Source: Kiritimatiellia bacterium (lineage in GTDB: Bacteria > Verrucomicrobiota > Kiritimatiellia > CAIQIC01 > Lenti-01). From it: a stretch of DNA of 35,143 nucleotides. Below the pieces are notes generated by a model. The model was not told where the DNA came from, did no database searches, and saw only the letters and a list, made by a program, of their open reading frames with translations. The stretch spans positions 1 through 35,143 of the forward strand of contig JAFXQI010000025.1 in NCBI GenBank assembly GCA_017527155.1. The letters are read 5' to 3'. This document shows positions 7,310 to 17,298 of the stretch, one piece after another (within the stretch, counting starts at the first letter, position 1; each line of letters opens with the position of its first letter). Both the position numbers and the translations under genes were made by a program.

Positions 7310-8593
7310 TCAGGTGTTGGAGAAGAACTGGAAGGAGGCGTAGGCGTCCTGGCCGTGTTCGACGAGGTCGAGGCCTTTGAGTTCGGTGGTCGCCGGTACG
7401 CGCAGGATGTGCAGGCGCTTGAGGGCCGCGAAGATGACCGCGCCCATGCTGAACGCCCAGAGCGCCGTCGCGCCCGCGCCCAGGGCCTGCACGCCGAGGA
7501 GGCGGAGGCCACCGCCATAGAAGAGGCCCGCGAGGTCGTTGCCGTAGCCGGCGGCGGCGGGGGCGGCGAAGAGGCCCACGGCCAGGGTGCCCCATACGCC
7601 GTTGACGCAGTGGACGGAGACGGCGCCCACCGGGTCGTCGATGTGCAGCCGGTCGAAGGCGAACACGGAGAGCACCACCAGCACGCCCGCGACAAGGCCG
7701 ATCGCGATGGCAGCGTTCGCGGTCACGAGGTCGCAGGGTGCGGTGATGGCGACGAGGCCCGCCAGGCTGCCGTTGAGCGCCATCGTCAGGTCGGGCTTGC
7801 CCATGATGATCCATGCGGTGACGAGGGCCGCGCAGGTGCCCGCGCAGGCGGCGAGGTTCGTGGTCATGGCGACGCGGCCGATGGAGGCGGTGCCCGCGGT
7901 GTAGCTGCCGGGGTTGAAGCCGAACCACCCGATCCAGAGGAGGAAGACGCCCAGGGTCCCCAGCACGAGGCTGTGGCCCGGGATGGGGTTGGCCTTGCCG
8001 TCGGGACGGTATTTGCCGAGGCGCGGGCCGAGGGCGATCGCGCCCGCGAGGGCAATCCAGCCGCCGACGGAGTGGACGACGGTGGACCCGGCGAAGTCGT
8101 GGAAGCCCAGGGCTTCGAGCCAGCCCTGCGAGGCTTCGCCCGCCAGGGAGCCCCACATCCAGTGGCCGCTCACGGGGTAGACGAGGGCGCTGACGAGGAC
8201 GGAGTAGATGAGGTACGCCTTGAATTCGATGCGCTCGGCGACGGCGCCGGAGACGATGGTCGCGGCCGTCGCGGCGAACATGGTCTGGAAGAAGAGGAAG
8301 GTCCAGTCCCATGTGTCGGCGGAGGCGGAGAGCTGCGGCATGCCCAAGCCGCCCCAGCCGAACCATCCGGACGCGGCGCTCGCGCCGAACATGAGGGCGG
8401 CGCCGAGGAGGTAGAAGGCCAGGGAGCCGGCGGCGAAGTCCATGAGGTTCTTCATCATGATGTTCGCCGCGTTCTTGGCGCGGGTGAAGCCGGTCTCCAC
8501 CAGCGCGAAGCCCGCCTGCATCATGAAGACGAGGATCGCGGCGAGGAGGGTCCAGACGACGTCGAGGTTGTGTTGGACGAGGGTGGGGTTCAT
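7310..8593 (-). CDS. amt: Ammonium transporter
   Basis: 427 residues with about eleven membrane spans, the usual Amt/MEP/Rh length. Conserved segments include AGFALVETGFTRAKNAANIMMKN, DFAGSTVVHSVGGW and SVHCVNGVWGTLA. The latter two carry the twin pore histidines. It moves ammonium across the inner membrane and is usually blocked by the T-loop of a PII partner, encoded just upstream here. Its 5' leader is a tandem octamer array running right up to the ATG, and no Shine-Dalgarno is visible. It is co-oriented with glnN and the PII gene, and probably in one transcript with them. Confidence 0.96.
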   Translation of the reverse strand: MNPTLVQHNLDVVWTLLAAILVFMMQAGFALVETGFTRAKNAANIMMKNLMDFAAGSLAFYLLGAALMFGASAASGWFGWGGLGMPQLSASADTWDWTFLFFQTMFAATAATIVSGAVAERIEFKAYLIYSVLVSALVYPVSGHWMWGSLAGEASQGWLEALGFHDFAGSTVVHSVGGWIALAGAIALGPRLGKYRPDGKANPIPGHSLVLGTLGVFLLWIGWFGFNPGSYTAGTASIGRVAMTTNLAACAGTCAALVTAWIIMGKPDLTMALNGSLAGLVAITAPCDLVTANAAIAIGLVAGVLVVLSVFAFDRLHIDDPVGAVSVHCVNGVWGTLAVGLFAAPAAAGYGNDLAGLFYGGGLRLLGVQALGAGATALWAFSMGAVIFAALKRLHILRVPATTELKGLDLVEHGQDAYASFQFFSNT

Positions 8594-8689
8594 GGTTGAA
8601 AGGTTGAAAGGTTGAAAAGTTGAAAGGTTGAAGGGTTGAAAGGTTGAAGGGTTGAAGGGTTGAAGGGGTGGAGGGGTGGAAGGGATGAA
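8594..8689 (+). repeat. Octamer array (GGTTGAAR)12 in the amt leader
   Basis: Twelve 8-base units in register, starting directly at the amt start codon. The units next to the gene are closest to GGTTGAAA and they decay toward GGGTGGAG/GGGATGAA. On the amt strand the unit is YTTCAACC. It replaces any ribosome-binding site. Confidence 0.9.
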
Positions 8690-8706
8690 GGGCTTGGGGG
8701 GGCGGG

Positions 8707-8740
8707 CGGCACGGGGGCCGCCCGGCGGGACGGGGACAGG
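8707..8740 (+). repeat. 34-bp GC element, copy B
   Basis: CGGCACGGGGGCCGCC, then CGGCGGGACGGGGACAGG. It is in the PII-amt spacer, adjoining the octamer array. It is the best match to the consensus of the four copies. Confidence 0.7.
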
Positions 8741-8750
8741 GCGGGAGGGG

Positions 8751-9092
8751 CTAGCCGATGGCGGAGGGGCCGCGTTCGCCGGTGCGGATGCGGACGCATT
8801 CGTCCATGGGGAGGACGAAGATCTTGCCGTCGCCGATGTCGCCGGTGCGGGCGCCTTCGACGATGGCCTGGATGGTGGGTTCGACGAAGGTGTCGTTGAC
8901 GGCGATCGCCAGGCGCATCTTCTTGTGCAGGGTCACTTCTTCGGTGGCGCCGCGGTACATGTGGAGGTAGCCGCCCTGCTGGCCGCAGCCGAGGGCGTTG
9001 GTCACGGACATCTTGTAGATTTCGCGCGCGAACAGCGCCTGCTTGACGGCGTTGAGGCGGTCGGGCTGGATGTAGGCGATGATGAGTTTCAT
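8751..9092 (-). CDS. glnK: PII nitrogen regulatory protein (lacks the uridylylation Tyr51)
   Basis: 113 residues, full PII length. The C-terminal signature [23 protein letters not shown] is intact, as are the body strands and the T-loop base ([19 protein letters not shown]). Aligned with E. coli GlnB, Tyr46 of YRGA is kept but the modified Tyr51 is Glu. PII binds ATP/ADP and 2-oxoglutarate and controls Amt and other nitrogen proteins; this copy should signal by ligand binding only. The gene order glnN-PII-amt supports a GlnK-like role. No sigma-54 promoter is visible directly upstream, so it is probably co-transcribed with glnN. Confidence 0.93.
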   Translation of the reverse strand: MKLIIAYIQPDRLNAVKQALFAREIYKMSVTNALGCGQQGGYLHMYRGATEEVTLHKKMRLAIAVNDTFVEPTIQAIVEGARTGDIGDGKIFVLPMDECVRIRTGERGPSAIG

Positions 9093-9147
9093 TTTTTCGG
9101 GGGAGGGTTTCCGGGTTTCCGGGGGTTGGGGTTTCCGGGGGAAATGC

Positions 9148-9189
9148 CGATTGCAATCGAATGCACTCGAATGCAGTCGATTGCAATCG
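9148..9189. repeat. Decamer array 1 (CGATTGCAAT)4
   Basis: Units CGATTGCAAT, CGAATGCACT, CGAATGCAGT, CGATTGCAAT in exact 10-bp register. CGATTGCAATCG is itself palindromic. It lies between glnN and the PII gene. Related arrays are at 11479-11523 and 13211-13254. Confidence 0.85.
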
Positions 9190-9198
9190 GGCTGTGGG

Positions 9199-9215
9199 GC
9201 GCGCGGGACGCGCGC
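9199..9215. repeat. 7-bp hairpin directly after the glnN stop
   Basis: GCGCGCG-GGA-CGCGCGC, perfect stem, immediately downstream of the glnN stop on the minus strand. There is no T-run, so it may stabilise the glnN mRNA or lower read-through to the PII gene and amt rather than terminate fully. Confidence 0.5.
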
Positions 9216-11354
<2,139 letters not shown>

Positions 11355-11411
11355 GGTCGTGTCCTTGGGTTGTGCGCCCCGGGGCGGGACGCGGTGGTTT
11401 TGGTGTTCTCC

Positions 11412-11430
11412 AAGCAGGAGCCGTGCCAAG
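11412..11430 (-). promoter_or_regulatory. Sigma-54 (-24/-12) promoter of glnN
   Basis: On the minus strand CTTGGCACGGCTCCTGCTT. Consensus is TGGCAC-N5-TTGCW; here TGGCAC-N5-CTGCT, with GG and GC at the correct 12-base separation. Transcription would start near 11402, giving a leader of about 48 bases that includes AAGGA. The divergent neighbour encodes a sigma-54 activator. Confidence 0.75.
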
Positions 11431-11478
11431 TCGCGCGGGGCGTTGTGCGGCCGGGAGAACGGTGGAGGCGCAAGCTGT

Positions 11479-11523
11479 TCGACTGCAATCGATTGCAGTC
11501 GAGAGCAATCGATTGCAATCGAC
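11479..11523. repeat. Decamer array 2
   Basis: Units GACTGCAATC, GATTGCAGTC, GAGAGCAATC, GATTGCAATC, then GACTC. Helically phased palindromic units lie 50-110 bp upstream of the glnN sigma-54 promoter. Confidence 0.85.
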
Positions 11524-11555
11524 TCCCGCGCCGCCCCGCGCGCGGGGCGGCGGTT

Positions 11556-11623
11556 TTTCAAAAAACGAAAACCAAGCCCCAAACCACAACCATTTTTTGA
11601 AACCACATTTCAAAAAACGAAAA
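11556..11623. promoter_or_regulatory. Direct and inverted TTTCAAAAAA repeats (candidate enhancer/operator)
   Basis: TTTCAAAAAACGAAAA occurs at 11556-11571 and exactly again at 11608-11623. TTTTTTGAAA (11593-11602) and TTTCAAAAAA (11608-11617) form a perfect 10-bp inverted repeat with a 5-base spacer. It lies about 165-205 bp upstream of the glnN promoter and just before the -35 of the activator gene. That suits an activator site with autoregulation. The binding protein is inferred. Confidence 0.5.
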
Positions 11624-11629
11624 ATCCCC

Positions 11630-11659
11630 TTGCCCCCCGCCCCCTCCCCGCGCTACACT
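11630..11659 (+). promoter_or_regulatory. Promoter of the sigma-54 activator gene (near-leaderless)
   Basis: TTGCCC (11630-11635), 18 bases, TACACT (11654-11659). The ATG lies 8 bases after the -10, leaving room for only about 2 bases of leader. No ribosome site. Confidence 0.55.
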
Positions 11660-11667
11660 CCCGCCCC

Positions 11668-13191
11668 ATGACACGGCCCACCCCAACCGAATCCCCCGAA
11701 ATCGCCCTCCTGCGCGAAGTGACCACCGCCGTCGCCCGCGGGCGGGACGTCGCCAAACTCCTCGAAGACGTCATCGACATCCTCGAAAAGCGCCTCGGCA
11801 TGCTCCGCGGCACCGTCACCCTCCTCGAAGGCGACGAACTGCACATCGTCGCCTCCGCGCGCATCCTCAACGCCGAAGAGCGCGCCCTGGGCCGCTACCG
11901 GATCGGCGAAGGCATCACCGGGCTCGTCGCCAAGACCGGCCGCACCGTCGTCGTCCCCGACGTCCGGCGCGACCCCCGCTTCCTCAACCGCACCCGCACG
12001 CGGCGGAACACCGACGCCGTCTCCTTCGTCTGCGTCCCCCTCGTCCACCACGGGCAGGTCGTCGGCACCCTGTCCGCCGACCGCGACATCCGGCCCGGCG
12101 CCCGCCCCCTGGCCGGCGACGTCGCCCTCCTCGAAATCGTCGCCAACGCCGCCGCCGAAGCCGCCGCCGCCTGCCGCCGGCAGCGCGCCGAACGCGACGC
12201 CCTCGAAGGCGAAAACCGCCGCCTGCGCGCCCTCCTCGGGGACAACCCCGGCAACCTCGTCGGCAACTGCCCCGCCATGAAGCAGGTCTACGAACAGATC
12301 CGCCTCGTCGCCCCCTCCGACGCCACCGTCTTGGTCCGCGGACCGAGCGGCACCGGCAAGGAACTCGTCGCCCGCGCCATCCAGTCCCTCTCCCCGCGAC
12401 AGGACAAACCCTTCGTCGTCCTCAACTGCGCCGCCTTGCCCGAGGCCCTCGTCGAGAGCGAACTCTTCGGCCACGAGCGCGGTGCCTTCACCGACGCCCG
12501 CGACCGCCGCATCGGCCGCGCCGAAGCCGCCGACGGCGGGACCCTCTTCCTCGACGAAATCGGAGACCTGCCGCTTCCGCTCCAGGTCAAACTCCTCCGC
12601 TTCCTGCAGGACCGCACCTTCTCGCGCGTCGGCTCCAGCGAAGAGCGCCGCAGCGACGTCCGCATCCTGGCCGCCACCAGCCGCAACCTCGAAGACATGA
12701 TGTCCCGCGGCCTCTTCCGCGAAGACCTGTATTACCGCATCAACATCTTCCCCATCGCCCTTCCGCCCCTGTCCACGCGCGGCGACGACGTCCTCCTGCT
12801 GGCCCGGCACTTCCTCGCCCGCCTCTCCGCCAAATACGGAAAGACCGTGGACCGCATCTCCCCGCCCGCCGCCGACATCCTCCTCGCGCACCCCTGGCCG
12901 GGCAACGTCCGCGAACTGGAGAACTGCATCGAACGCGCCGTCCTGACCGCGCAGGACGACTGCATCCACACCTACAACCTCCCTCCGGCCCTCCGCGACG
13001 CCGCCCCCGCCGAAGACCCCGCCACGCCGGGCGCCCCCCTGACCCTGGCCGCCCAACTGGCGGCCCACGAACGCCAAATCCTCTCCTCCGCCCTCCGCCG
13101 CCACAACGGCAACCGCAGCGCCGCCGGCCGCGAACTCGGCGTCACCCCCCGCATGATGACCTACCGCCTCGCCAAGGCCGGCCTCTCCTGA
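11668..13191 (+). CDS. Sigma-54-dependent activator, GAF-AAA-Fis (NifA-like)
   Basis: 507 residues. An N-terminal GAF sensor (about 10-165; YRIGEGITGLVAKTGRTVVVPD) is joined by a short helical linker to the AAA+ domain (about 195-425) with Walker A GPSGTGKE (225-232), sigma-54 contact loop GAFTDA (272-277, usual GAFTGA), Walker B LFLDEI (293-298) and HPWPGNVRELENCIERAVL. A Fis-type helix-turn-helix ends it (RRHNGNRSAAGRELGVTPRMMTYRLAK). No receiver domain, so it responds to a ligand or partner, not a kinase. NifA has the same layout, but no nif gene is seen; the adjacent sigma-54 promoter of glnN suggests control of glutamine synthesis. The chosen start lies 8 bases after a -10. Confidence 0.9.
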   Translation: MTRPTPTESPEIALLREVTTAVARGRDVAKLLEDVIDILEKRLGMLRGTVTLLEGDELHIVASARILNAEERALGRYRIGEGITGLVAKTGRTVVVPDVRRDPRFLNRTRTRRNTDAVSFVCVPLVHHGQVVGTLSADRDIRPGARPLAGDVALLEIVANAAAEAAAACRRQRAERDALEGENRRLRALLGDNPGNLVGNCPAMKQVYEQIRLVAPSDATVLVRGPSGTGKELVARAIQSLSPRQDKPFVVLNCAALPEALVESELFGHERGAFTDARDRRIGRAEAADGGTLFLDEIGDLPLPLQVKLLRFLQDRTFSRVGSSEERRSDVRILAATSRNLEDMMSRGLFREDLYYRINIFPIALPPLSTRGDDVLLLARHFLARLSAKYGKTVDRISPPAADILLAHPWPGNVRELENCIERAVLTAQDDCIHTYNLPPALRDAAPAEDPATPGAPLTLAAQLAAHERQILSSALRRHNGNRSAAGRELGVTPRMMTYRLAKAGLS

Positions 13192-13210
13192 GCGGGGGGG
13201 CGGGGGCTTG

Positions 13211-13254
13211 TCGAATGCCGTCGACTGCAATCGACTGCAATCGATTGCGGTCGA
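13211..13254. repeat. Decamer array 3
   Basis: TCGAATGCCG, TCGACTGCAA, TCGACTGCAA, TCGATTGCGG, TCGA in exact 10-base register. It sits between the 3' ends of the activator gene and gspF. This location is not upstream of any gene. Confidence 0.85.
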
Positions 13255-13268
13255 ATTTCCGGGAGGGG

Positions 13269-14492
13269 TCAGACGGGGGCGAGGCCCTGGTTCATCTGGA
13301 GGACGGGGAGGAGGATGGCCAGGGCGATGAAGGCGACGAAGAGGCCGACGGCGAGGGTCAGGGCGATTTCGAGGAGCATCATGCCGCGGGAGGTGCGGCG
13401 CTCCCAGGAGCGCTGGAGGCGGCCGGCGGCAGTGTCGAGGAGTCCGGGAAGGTTGCCCGAGGTCTCGCCGGCGCGGACCCACGAGGCGAGGGACGGGTCG
13501 AGGGCGCGGATGCCGCGGACGGCTTCGACCAGGGGCTTGCCCTGCGCCAGGGCCGCGGCTTCGCGGTCGGCGGCGTCGGCCAGCCAGGGACTGCCGGAGG
13601 CGCGTCCGGCCAGGGGCAGGGCGTCGACGAGTCCGACGCCACGCGCAAGGAGGAGGGACCAGGTGCGGACGAAGCGCAGGCTGGCGAGTTCGCGCCAGGC
13701 GGGGCCCGCGGCGGGCAGGGCATAAAGGCGGCGGTCGAGGCGGATGCGGAAGGCGGAATCGGTGCGGCGGCGCCGGCGGGCGACGGCGGCGGCGGCGACG
13801 GCCCCGGCGAGGAGGAGGGCGAGGAGGATGCCCGCGATGCGCCCGCCGCCGAGAAGGATGCGGGTGACGAGGGGGATGGGCAGGTCGGCCTCGGCGAGCA
13901 CGCGCTGCATGGCGGGCAGAAGGAAGAGGAGGACGCCGGTTCCGAGGAGGAGGGCGAGGCCGACGACGATGCAGGGGTAGGCGAGGGCGGAGCGGAGTTT
14001 TTCGGCGAGGCGTTCCTGTTCTTCGAGGAAACCGGCGAGGCGGTCGAGGGCCTGGCCCATGCCGCCGGTGCGTTCGCCGGCTTCGGCGATGGCGCGCTCG
14101 AAGGGGGTGACGCGCGGGGAGGCGTCGGCAAGGGCGGCGGACAGGGGGCGGCCTTCGCGCACGGCGTCGCGCACGGCGGCGAGGATGATGCGGGAGGGGC
14201 CGGAGCCGGGGGCTTCGAGGACGATTTCGAGGGCGGGGACGAGGGCGACGCCGGCGTCGAGCAGGGCCGAGAGTTCGCGGTAGAGCATGGTGCGGACGGC
14301 GACGGGGAAGGCGGGGGCGCGTCCGGCGCGGCGTCCGGCGGCGGCGGCGCGGTCGGCCGCCGGGCGCACCCAGTCGGAGAGGATGCCGCGCGCCGCAAGG
14401 CGGGCGCGGGCGTCCTTGGGGCCGTCGGCTTCGAGGAGGCCGCGCGCGGGGCGCCCGTCGGTGTCGTAGCCTTTGTACTCGAAGGTGGTCAT
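13269..14492 (-). CDS. gspF: Type II secretion / type IV pilus inner-membrane protein, GspF/PilC family
   Basis: 407 residues, normal length. The N-terminal MTTFEYKGYDTDGRPARGLLEADG is typical, followed by two T2SF repeats (FPVAVRTMLYRELSALLDAGVALVPALEI and LRFVRTWSLLLARGVGLVDALPLAGRA). Three membrane segments are seen, about 170-190, 220-240 and 375-402. Family members are the inner-membrane platform that couples the ATPase to pseudopilus or pilus assembly. No gspD/E/G neighbour is present, so the rest of the machine must be elsewhere. It starts 26 bases after the DegT-family gene with GGGAG before the ATG. The ending (ILLPVLQMNQGLAPV) is typical. Confidence 0.9.
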   Translation of the reverse strand: MTTFEYKGYDTDGRPARGLLEADGPKDARARLAARGILSDWVRPAADRAAAAGRRAGRAPAFPVAVRTMLYRELSALLDAGVALVPALEIVLEAPGSGPSRIILAAVRDAVREGRPLSAALADASPRVTPFERAIAEAGERTGGMGQALDRLAGFLEEQERLAEKLRSALAYPCIVVGLALLLGTGVLLFLLPAMQRVLAEADLPIPLVTRILLGGGRIAGILLALLLAGAVAAAAVARRRRRTDSAFRIRLDRRLYALPAAGPAWRELASLRFVRTWSLLLARGVGLVDALPLAGRASGSPWLADAADREAAALAQGKPLVEAVRGIRALDPSLASWVRAGETSGNLPGLLDTAAGRLQRSWERRTSRGMMLLEIALTLAVGLFVAFIALAILLPVLQMNQGLAPV

Positions 14493-14518
14493 CGGCGGGC
14501 TCCCGCCGCGCCGCGCGC

Positions 14519-15643
14519 TCAGGCGCGGTAGAAGGCGGCGATGGTGTCGACGACGGCCGCGGCCATCTCGTCGGTCAGTTCGGGGTAGATGGGCAGCGCG
14601 AGGGTTTCCTTGGCCGCGAGTTCGCTCTCGGGGAAGTCGCCTTCCTTGTGGCCCAGCGAGGCGAAGCATTCCTGGAGGTGGAGCGGGACGGGGTAGTAGA
14701 TGGCGCAACCGATGCCGTGCCCGTGGAGGTACGCTTCGAGGGCGTCGCGGCGGCGGGCGCGGACGATGTACTGGTTGTAGATGTGCCGGTTGCCGGGCGC
14801 GGGCGGCGCGGGCAGGCGGATGTCGCCGCTGGCCAGCAGCCCGGAGGCCTCGAAGAGGCGGGCGTAGCGGGCGGCGTTGGATTGGCGCGCCGCGGACCAG
14901 GAGTCGAGGTGCGGGAGCTTGATGGAGACGACCGCCGCCTGGAGGGCGTCGAGGCGGAAGTTGCCGCCGACGGCGTGGTGGTAGTAGCGGGGGGCCATGC
15001 CGTGGTTGCGGAAGATTTCCAGGCGGTCGGCCTTCGCGGCGTCGTTGGTCGTGACGAGCCCGCCGTCGCCGAAGCAGCCGAGGTTCTTGGAGGGGAAGAA
15101 GGAGAAGCAACCGTAGTCGCCCAGGCTGCCGGCGCGGCGGCCCTTCCATTCGGCGCCGATCGCCTGGCAGGCGTCCTCGATGACGAGGAGGCCGTGGCGC
15201 TTGGCGATGGCGCAGATGGCGTCCATGTCGGCGCACTGGCCGTAGAGGTGGACGGGGATGATGGCCTTGGTGCGCGGCGTGACGCGGGCTTCGACGAGCG
15301 CGGGGTCGAGGTTGTAGGTCGCGGGGTCGATGTCGGCGAAGACCGGCGTCGCGCCGACGCGGGCGATGGCGCCGACGGTCGCGAAGAAGGTGTAGGGCGT
15401 CGTGATCACTTCGTCGCCGGGGCCGATGCCTTCCGCCATCAGGCTGATGATCAGCGCGTCGGAGCCGGAGGAGACGCCGACGGCGCGGGCGGTCTGGCAG
15501 TAGGCGGCGAGCTTTTCCTCGCATTCCTTGACGCGGGGGCCCAGGATGAAGCCCTGCGAGGCGCAAATCTCCAGCAGCACCGGCTCGATCTCGGCGCGGA
15601 GGGTCTCGTACTGCGGTTTCAGGTCCAGCAACGGAACGTTCAT
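14519..15643 (-). CDS. DegT/DnrJ/EryC1/StrS-family sugar aminotransferase
   Basis: 374 residues. PLP-dependent enzyme that typically aminates a nucleotide-linked keto-sugar for surface polysaccharide. [83 protein letters not shown] and [15 protein letters not shown] (K186 is the Schiff-base lysine) are family hallmarks. [27 protein letters not shown] is typical of WecE/ArnB/VioA relatives. The strong AAAGGAG before the ATG fixes the start. Precedes gspF on the same strand. Substrate cannot be told; a UDP-sugar is likely, given the epimerase fragment at the far end. Confidence 0.92.
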   Translation of the reverse strand: MNVPLLDLKPQYETLRAEIEPVLLEICASQGFILGPRVKECEEKLAAYCQTARAVGVSSGSDALIISLMAEGIGPGDEVITTPYTFFATVGAIARVGATPVFADIDPATYNLDPALVEARVTPRTKAIIPVHLYGQCADMDAICAIAKRHGLLVIEDACQAIGAEWKGRRAGSLGDYGCFSFFPSKNLGCFGDGGLVTTNDAAKADRLEIFRNHGMAPRYYHHAVGGNFRLDALQAAVVSIKLPHLDSWSAARQSNAARYARLFEASGLLASGDIRLPAPPAPGNRHIYNQYIVRARRRDALEAYLHGHGIGCAIYYPVPLHLQECFASLGHKEGDFPESELAAKETLALPIYPELTDEMAAAVVDTIAAFYRA

Positions 15644-15764
15644 GGGCTTCTCCTTTGGGGATGGGTTTCGATGGTTTCCCGCAAGCATACGGCAGGGCGG
15701 GGGAAAAGGCACGCTTTTTCGCGGGGGGGGGCAGGGGAGACGGGAGACGGGACGGGGAGGGAGG

Positions 15765-15806
15765 AGAGAGGAGAGACGAGAGACGAGAGAGGAGAGACGA
15801 GAGAGG
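15765..15806 (+). repeat. Heptamer array (AGAGASG)6
   Basis: Units AGAGAGG, AGAGACG, AGAGACG, AGAGAGG, AGAGACG, AGAGAGG. Looser GGAGACG units stand just to the left (from about 15736). It lies in the spacer between miaB and the DegT-family gene. Confidence 0.8.
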
Positions 15807-15830
15807 AGTTTGCGGTGCGCCCGCTGGCGC

Positions 15831-15870
15831 GGGCGGGGAGGGCGGCTCGCTCGGAGAGCTCGCCCCACCA
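15831..15870 (+). repeat. 40-bp GC element, tandem copy 1
   Basis: Begins GGGCGGGGAGGGCGGC and ends GAGAGCTCGCCCCACCA. It is identical to 15877-15916 with a period of 46 bp. Its core recurs at 25799-25829. Confidence 0.85.
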
Positions 15871-15876
15871 CGGGGC

Positions 15877-15916
15877 GGGCGGGGAGGGCGGCTCGCTCGG
15901 AGAGCTCGCCCCACCA
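15877..15916 (+). repeat. 40-bp GC element, tandem copy 2
   Basis: Identical to copy 1. It ends 16 bases before the miaB stop, so the pair forms the 3' flank of miaB. Confidence 0.85.
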
Positions 15917-15932
15917 ACGGGGCGGGGCGGGG

Positions 15933-17255
15933 TCAGGCGGGGACGGCGATGAAGCTGAAGGGGCCGGCCCAGACGGTTTTCGTGCGGATGAGATCGCCGG
16001 GGCGGGCGTCGGAGCCGTCGACGAAGACGGGGATGGAGTCCGGGGTGCGGCCGTGGCGGCGTCCGCCCGGTTCGATGCGTTCGACGAGGATTTCCTCGGT
16101 ACCGCCGAGCCGGGGTGCGTGCTTGGCTTCGAGCATGGCGCGCAGCTGCGTCTCGATGGCGACGCGGCGGCGCTCCTTCTCTTCCGGCGGCACGTCGTCG
16201 GGCATCGTGCGCGCGGACAGGGTCTGCGGGCGCGGGGAGTACTTGGCGACGCGGATCATGTCGGGATCGACCCGCCGCATCAGGGCGAGGCTTTCCTCGA
16301 ACTGCGCCTCCGTCTCGCCGGGGAAGCCGACGATCAGGTCGGTGGAGATGCCGGCGCCGGGGATGCGGGCGCGGATGCGCGCGACGAGTTCTTCGTAGCG
16401 GGCGGCGGTGTAGCCGCGGCGCATGGCGGCGAGGACGGCGTCGGAACCGGCCTGGACGGGGATCTCGAAATACGGCATGAGGCCGGGGGTGTCCGCGACG
16501 GCTTCGAGCAGGTCGTCGGTGATCCAGTTCGGGTGGCTGGTCAGGAAGCGCACGCGCCGCACGCCGGGGATGGCCGCGGCGTTCCGCAGCAGCTCCGGCA
16601 GGAGCATCGCGCCGGGGCCGAGGTCCAGCCCGTAGCGGTCGATGATCTGTCCCAGCAGGACGAGTTCGCGCACGCCGCGGTCGGCCAGGGCGCGGGCCTC
16701 GGCCAGCACCTCGGCGGCGGGACGGGACCGTTCGGGGCCGCGGCGGTAGGGGATGATGCAGTAGGCGCAGGCGTGGGAGCATCCCAGCACGACGGGGAGG
16801 TGGGCGCGGACCGTGCGGCCGCCGGCCAGCGAGTCCGGGAGGGGCGGGGGTTCGCCGCCGCAGGCGCCGGCGTTCTCCGCCGGGCCCCCAGCGCGCGCCG
16901 CGAGCCACGACGCGAGCTGGCCGGTCGCGGACGGCGGCACGAACAGGTCCACGTACGGGAAGCGCGCGCGCAGCCCGTCCTCCGCCCCCGCGCGGAACCC
17001 GACGAAGCATCCCATCAGCGCGACCGTGCGCGACGGCTCGGCCCGCTTGAGTTCTTCGACGTACTTGAGGCGCGAGAGGATCTTGTCCTCGGCCTGCTGG
17101 CGCACCACGCAGGTGCCCAGGAGCAGGAACTCGGCGTCGCGCGCGTGTCCGGCGGGACGGTATCCGGCGGCTTCGAGCATCGCGGCCGCGCGCCAGGCGT
17201 CCGCCTCGTTCATCTGGCAGCCGATGGTCCAGAGATGGTAGGTGTGCGCCTTCAC
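15933..17255 (-). CDS. miaB: tRNA-2-methylthio-N6-dimethylallyladenosine synthase (MiaB)
   Basis: 440 residues, normal length. Adds the methylthio group to i6A37 of tRNA using two 4Fe-4S clusters and SAM. N-terminal UPF0004 cysteines C13 (IGCQMNEAD), C49 ([12 protein letters not shown]) and C83 (MGCFVG) bind one cluster; the radical-SAM motif CSHACAYC (C159, C163, C166) binds the other. [15 protein letters not shown] and [13 protein letters not shown], then a C-terminal TRAM domain, follow. GTCVVR instead of the common NTC(A/S)(V/I)R, with a short loop. GTG start with GGGAAG upstream. A MiaB paralogue such as MtaB is less likely because GCQMNE is MiaB-specific. Confidence 0.9.
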   Translation of the reverse strand: MKAHTYHLWTIGCQMNEADAWRAAAMLEAAGYRPAGHARDAEFLLLGTCVVRQQAEDKILSRLKYVEELKRAEPSRTVALMGCFVGFRAGAEDGLRARFPYVDLFVPPSATGQLASWLAARAGGPAENAGACGGEPPPLPDSLAGGRTVRAHLPVVLGCSHACAYCIIPYRRGPERSRPAAEVLAEARALADRGVRELVLLGQIIDRYGLDLGPGAMLLPELLRNAAAIPGVRRVRFLTSHPNWITDDLLEAVADTPGLMPYFEIPVQAGSDAVLAAMRRGYTAARYEELVARIRARIPGAGISTDLIVGFPGETEAQFEESLALMRRVDPDMIRVAKYSPRPQTLSARTMPDDVPPEEKERRRVAIETQLRAMLEAKHAPRLGGTEEILVERIEPGGRRHGRTPDSIPVFVDGSDARPGDLIRTKTVWAGPFSFIAVPA

Positions 17256-17298
17256 GGCCGTCTTCCCGCCACCGCCCCGCGCCGTGCGGGGCCGGGGA

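Larger units (their letters stand above)
11355..11667. other. Divergent control region between glnN and its probable activator
   Basis: 313 bp without a gene. From left to right: glnN leader and ribosome site, sigma-54 promoter on the minus strand, decamer array, then an AT-rich block with repeated TTTCAAAAAACGAAAA, a perfect inverted repeat, and the plus-strand promoter of the activator gene. The order resembles a sigma-54 promoter with an upstream enhancer. Confidence 0.7.

Noticed and set aside
4936-7695. Open frame of about 920 codons on the minus strand
   Set aside because: Runs across the ATPase gene (opposite strand), the palindrome array and the membrane protein; composition not protein-like.
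9093-9147. Separate sigma-54 promoter for the PII gene
   Set aside because: No TGGCAC-N5-TTGC-like sequence on the minus strand; co-transcription with glnN is more likely.
11431-11660. NifA-type TGT-N10-ACA enhancer
   Set aside because: Not found in the spacer; the TTTCAAAAAA inverted repeat is a better candidate site.
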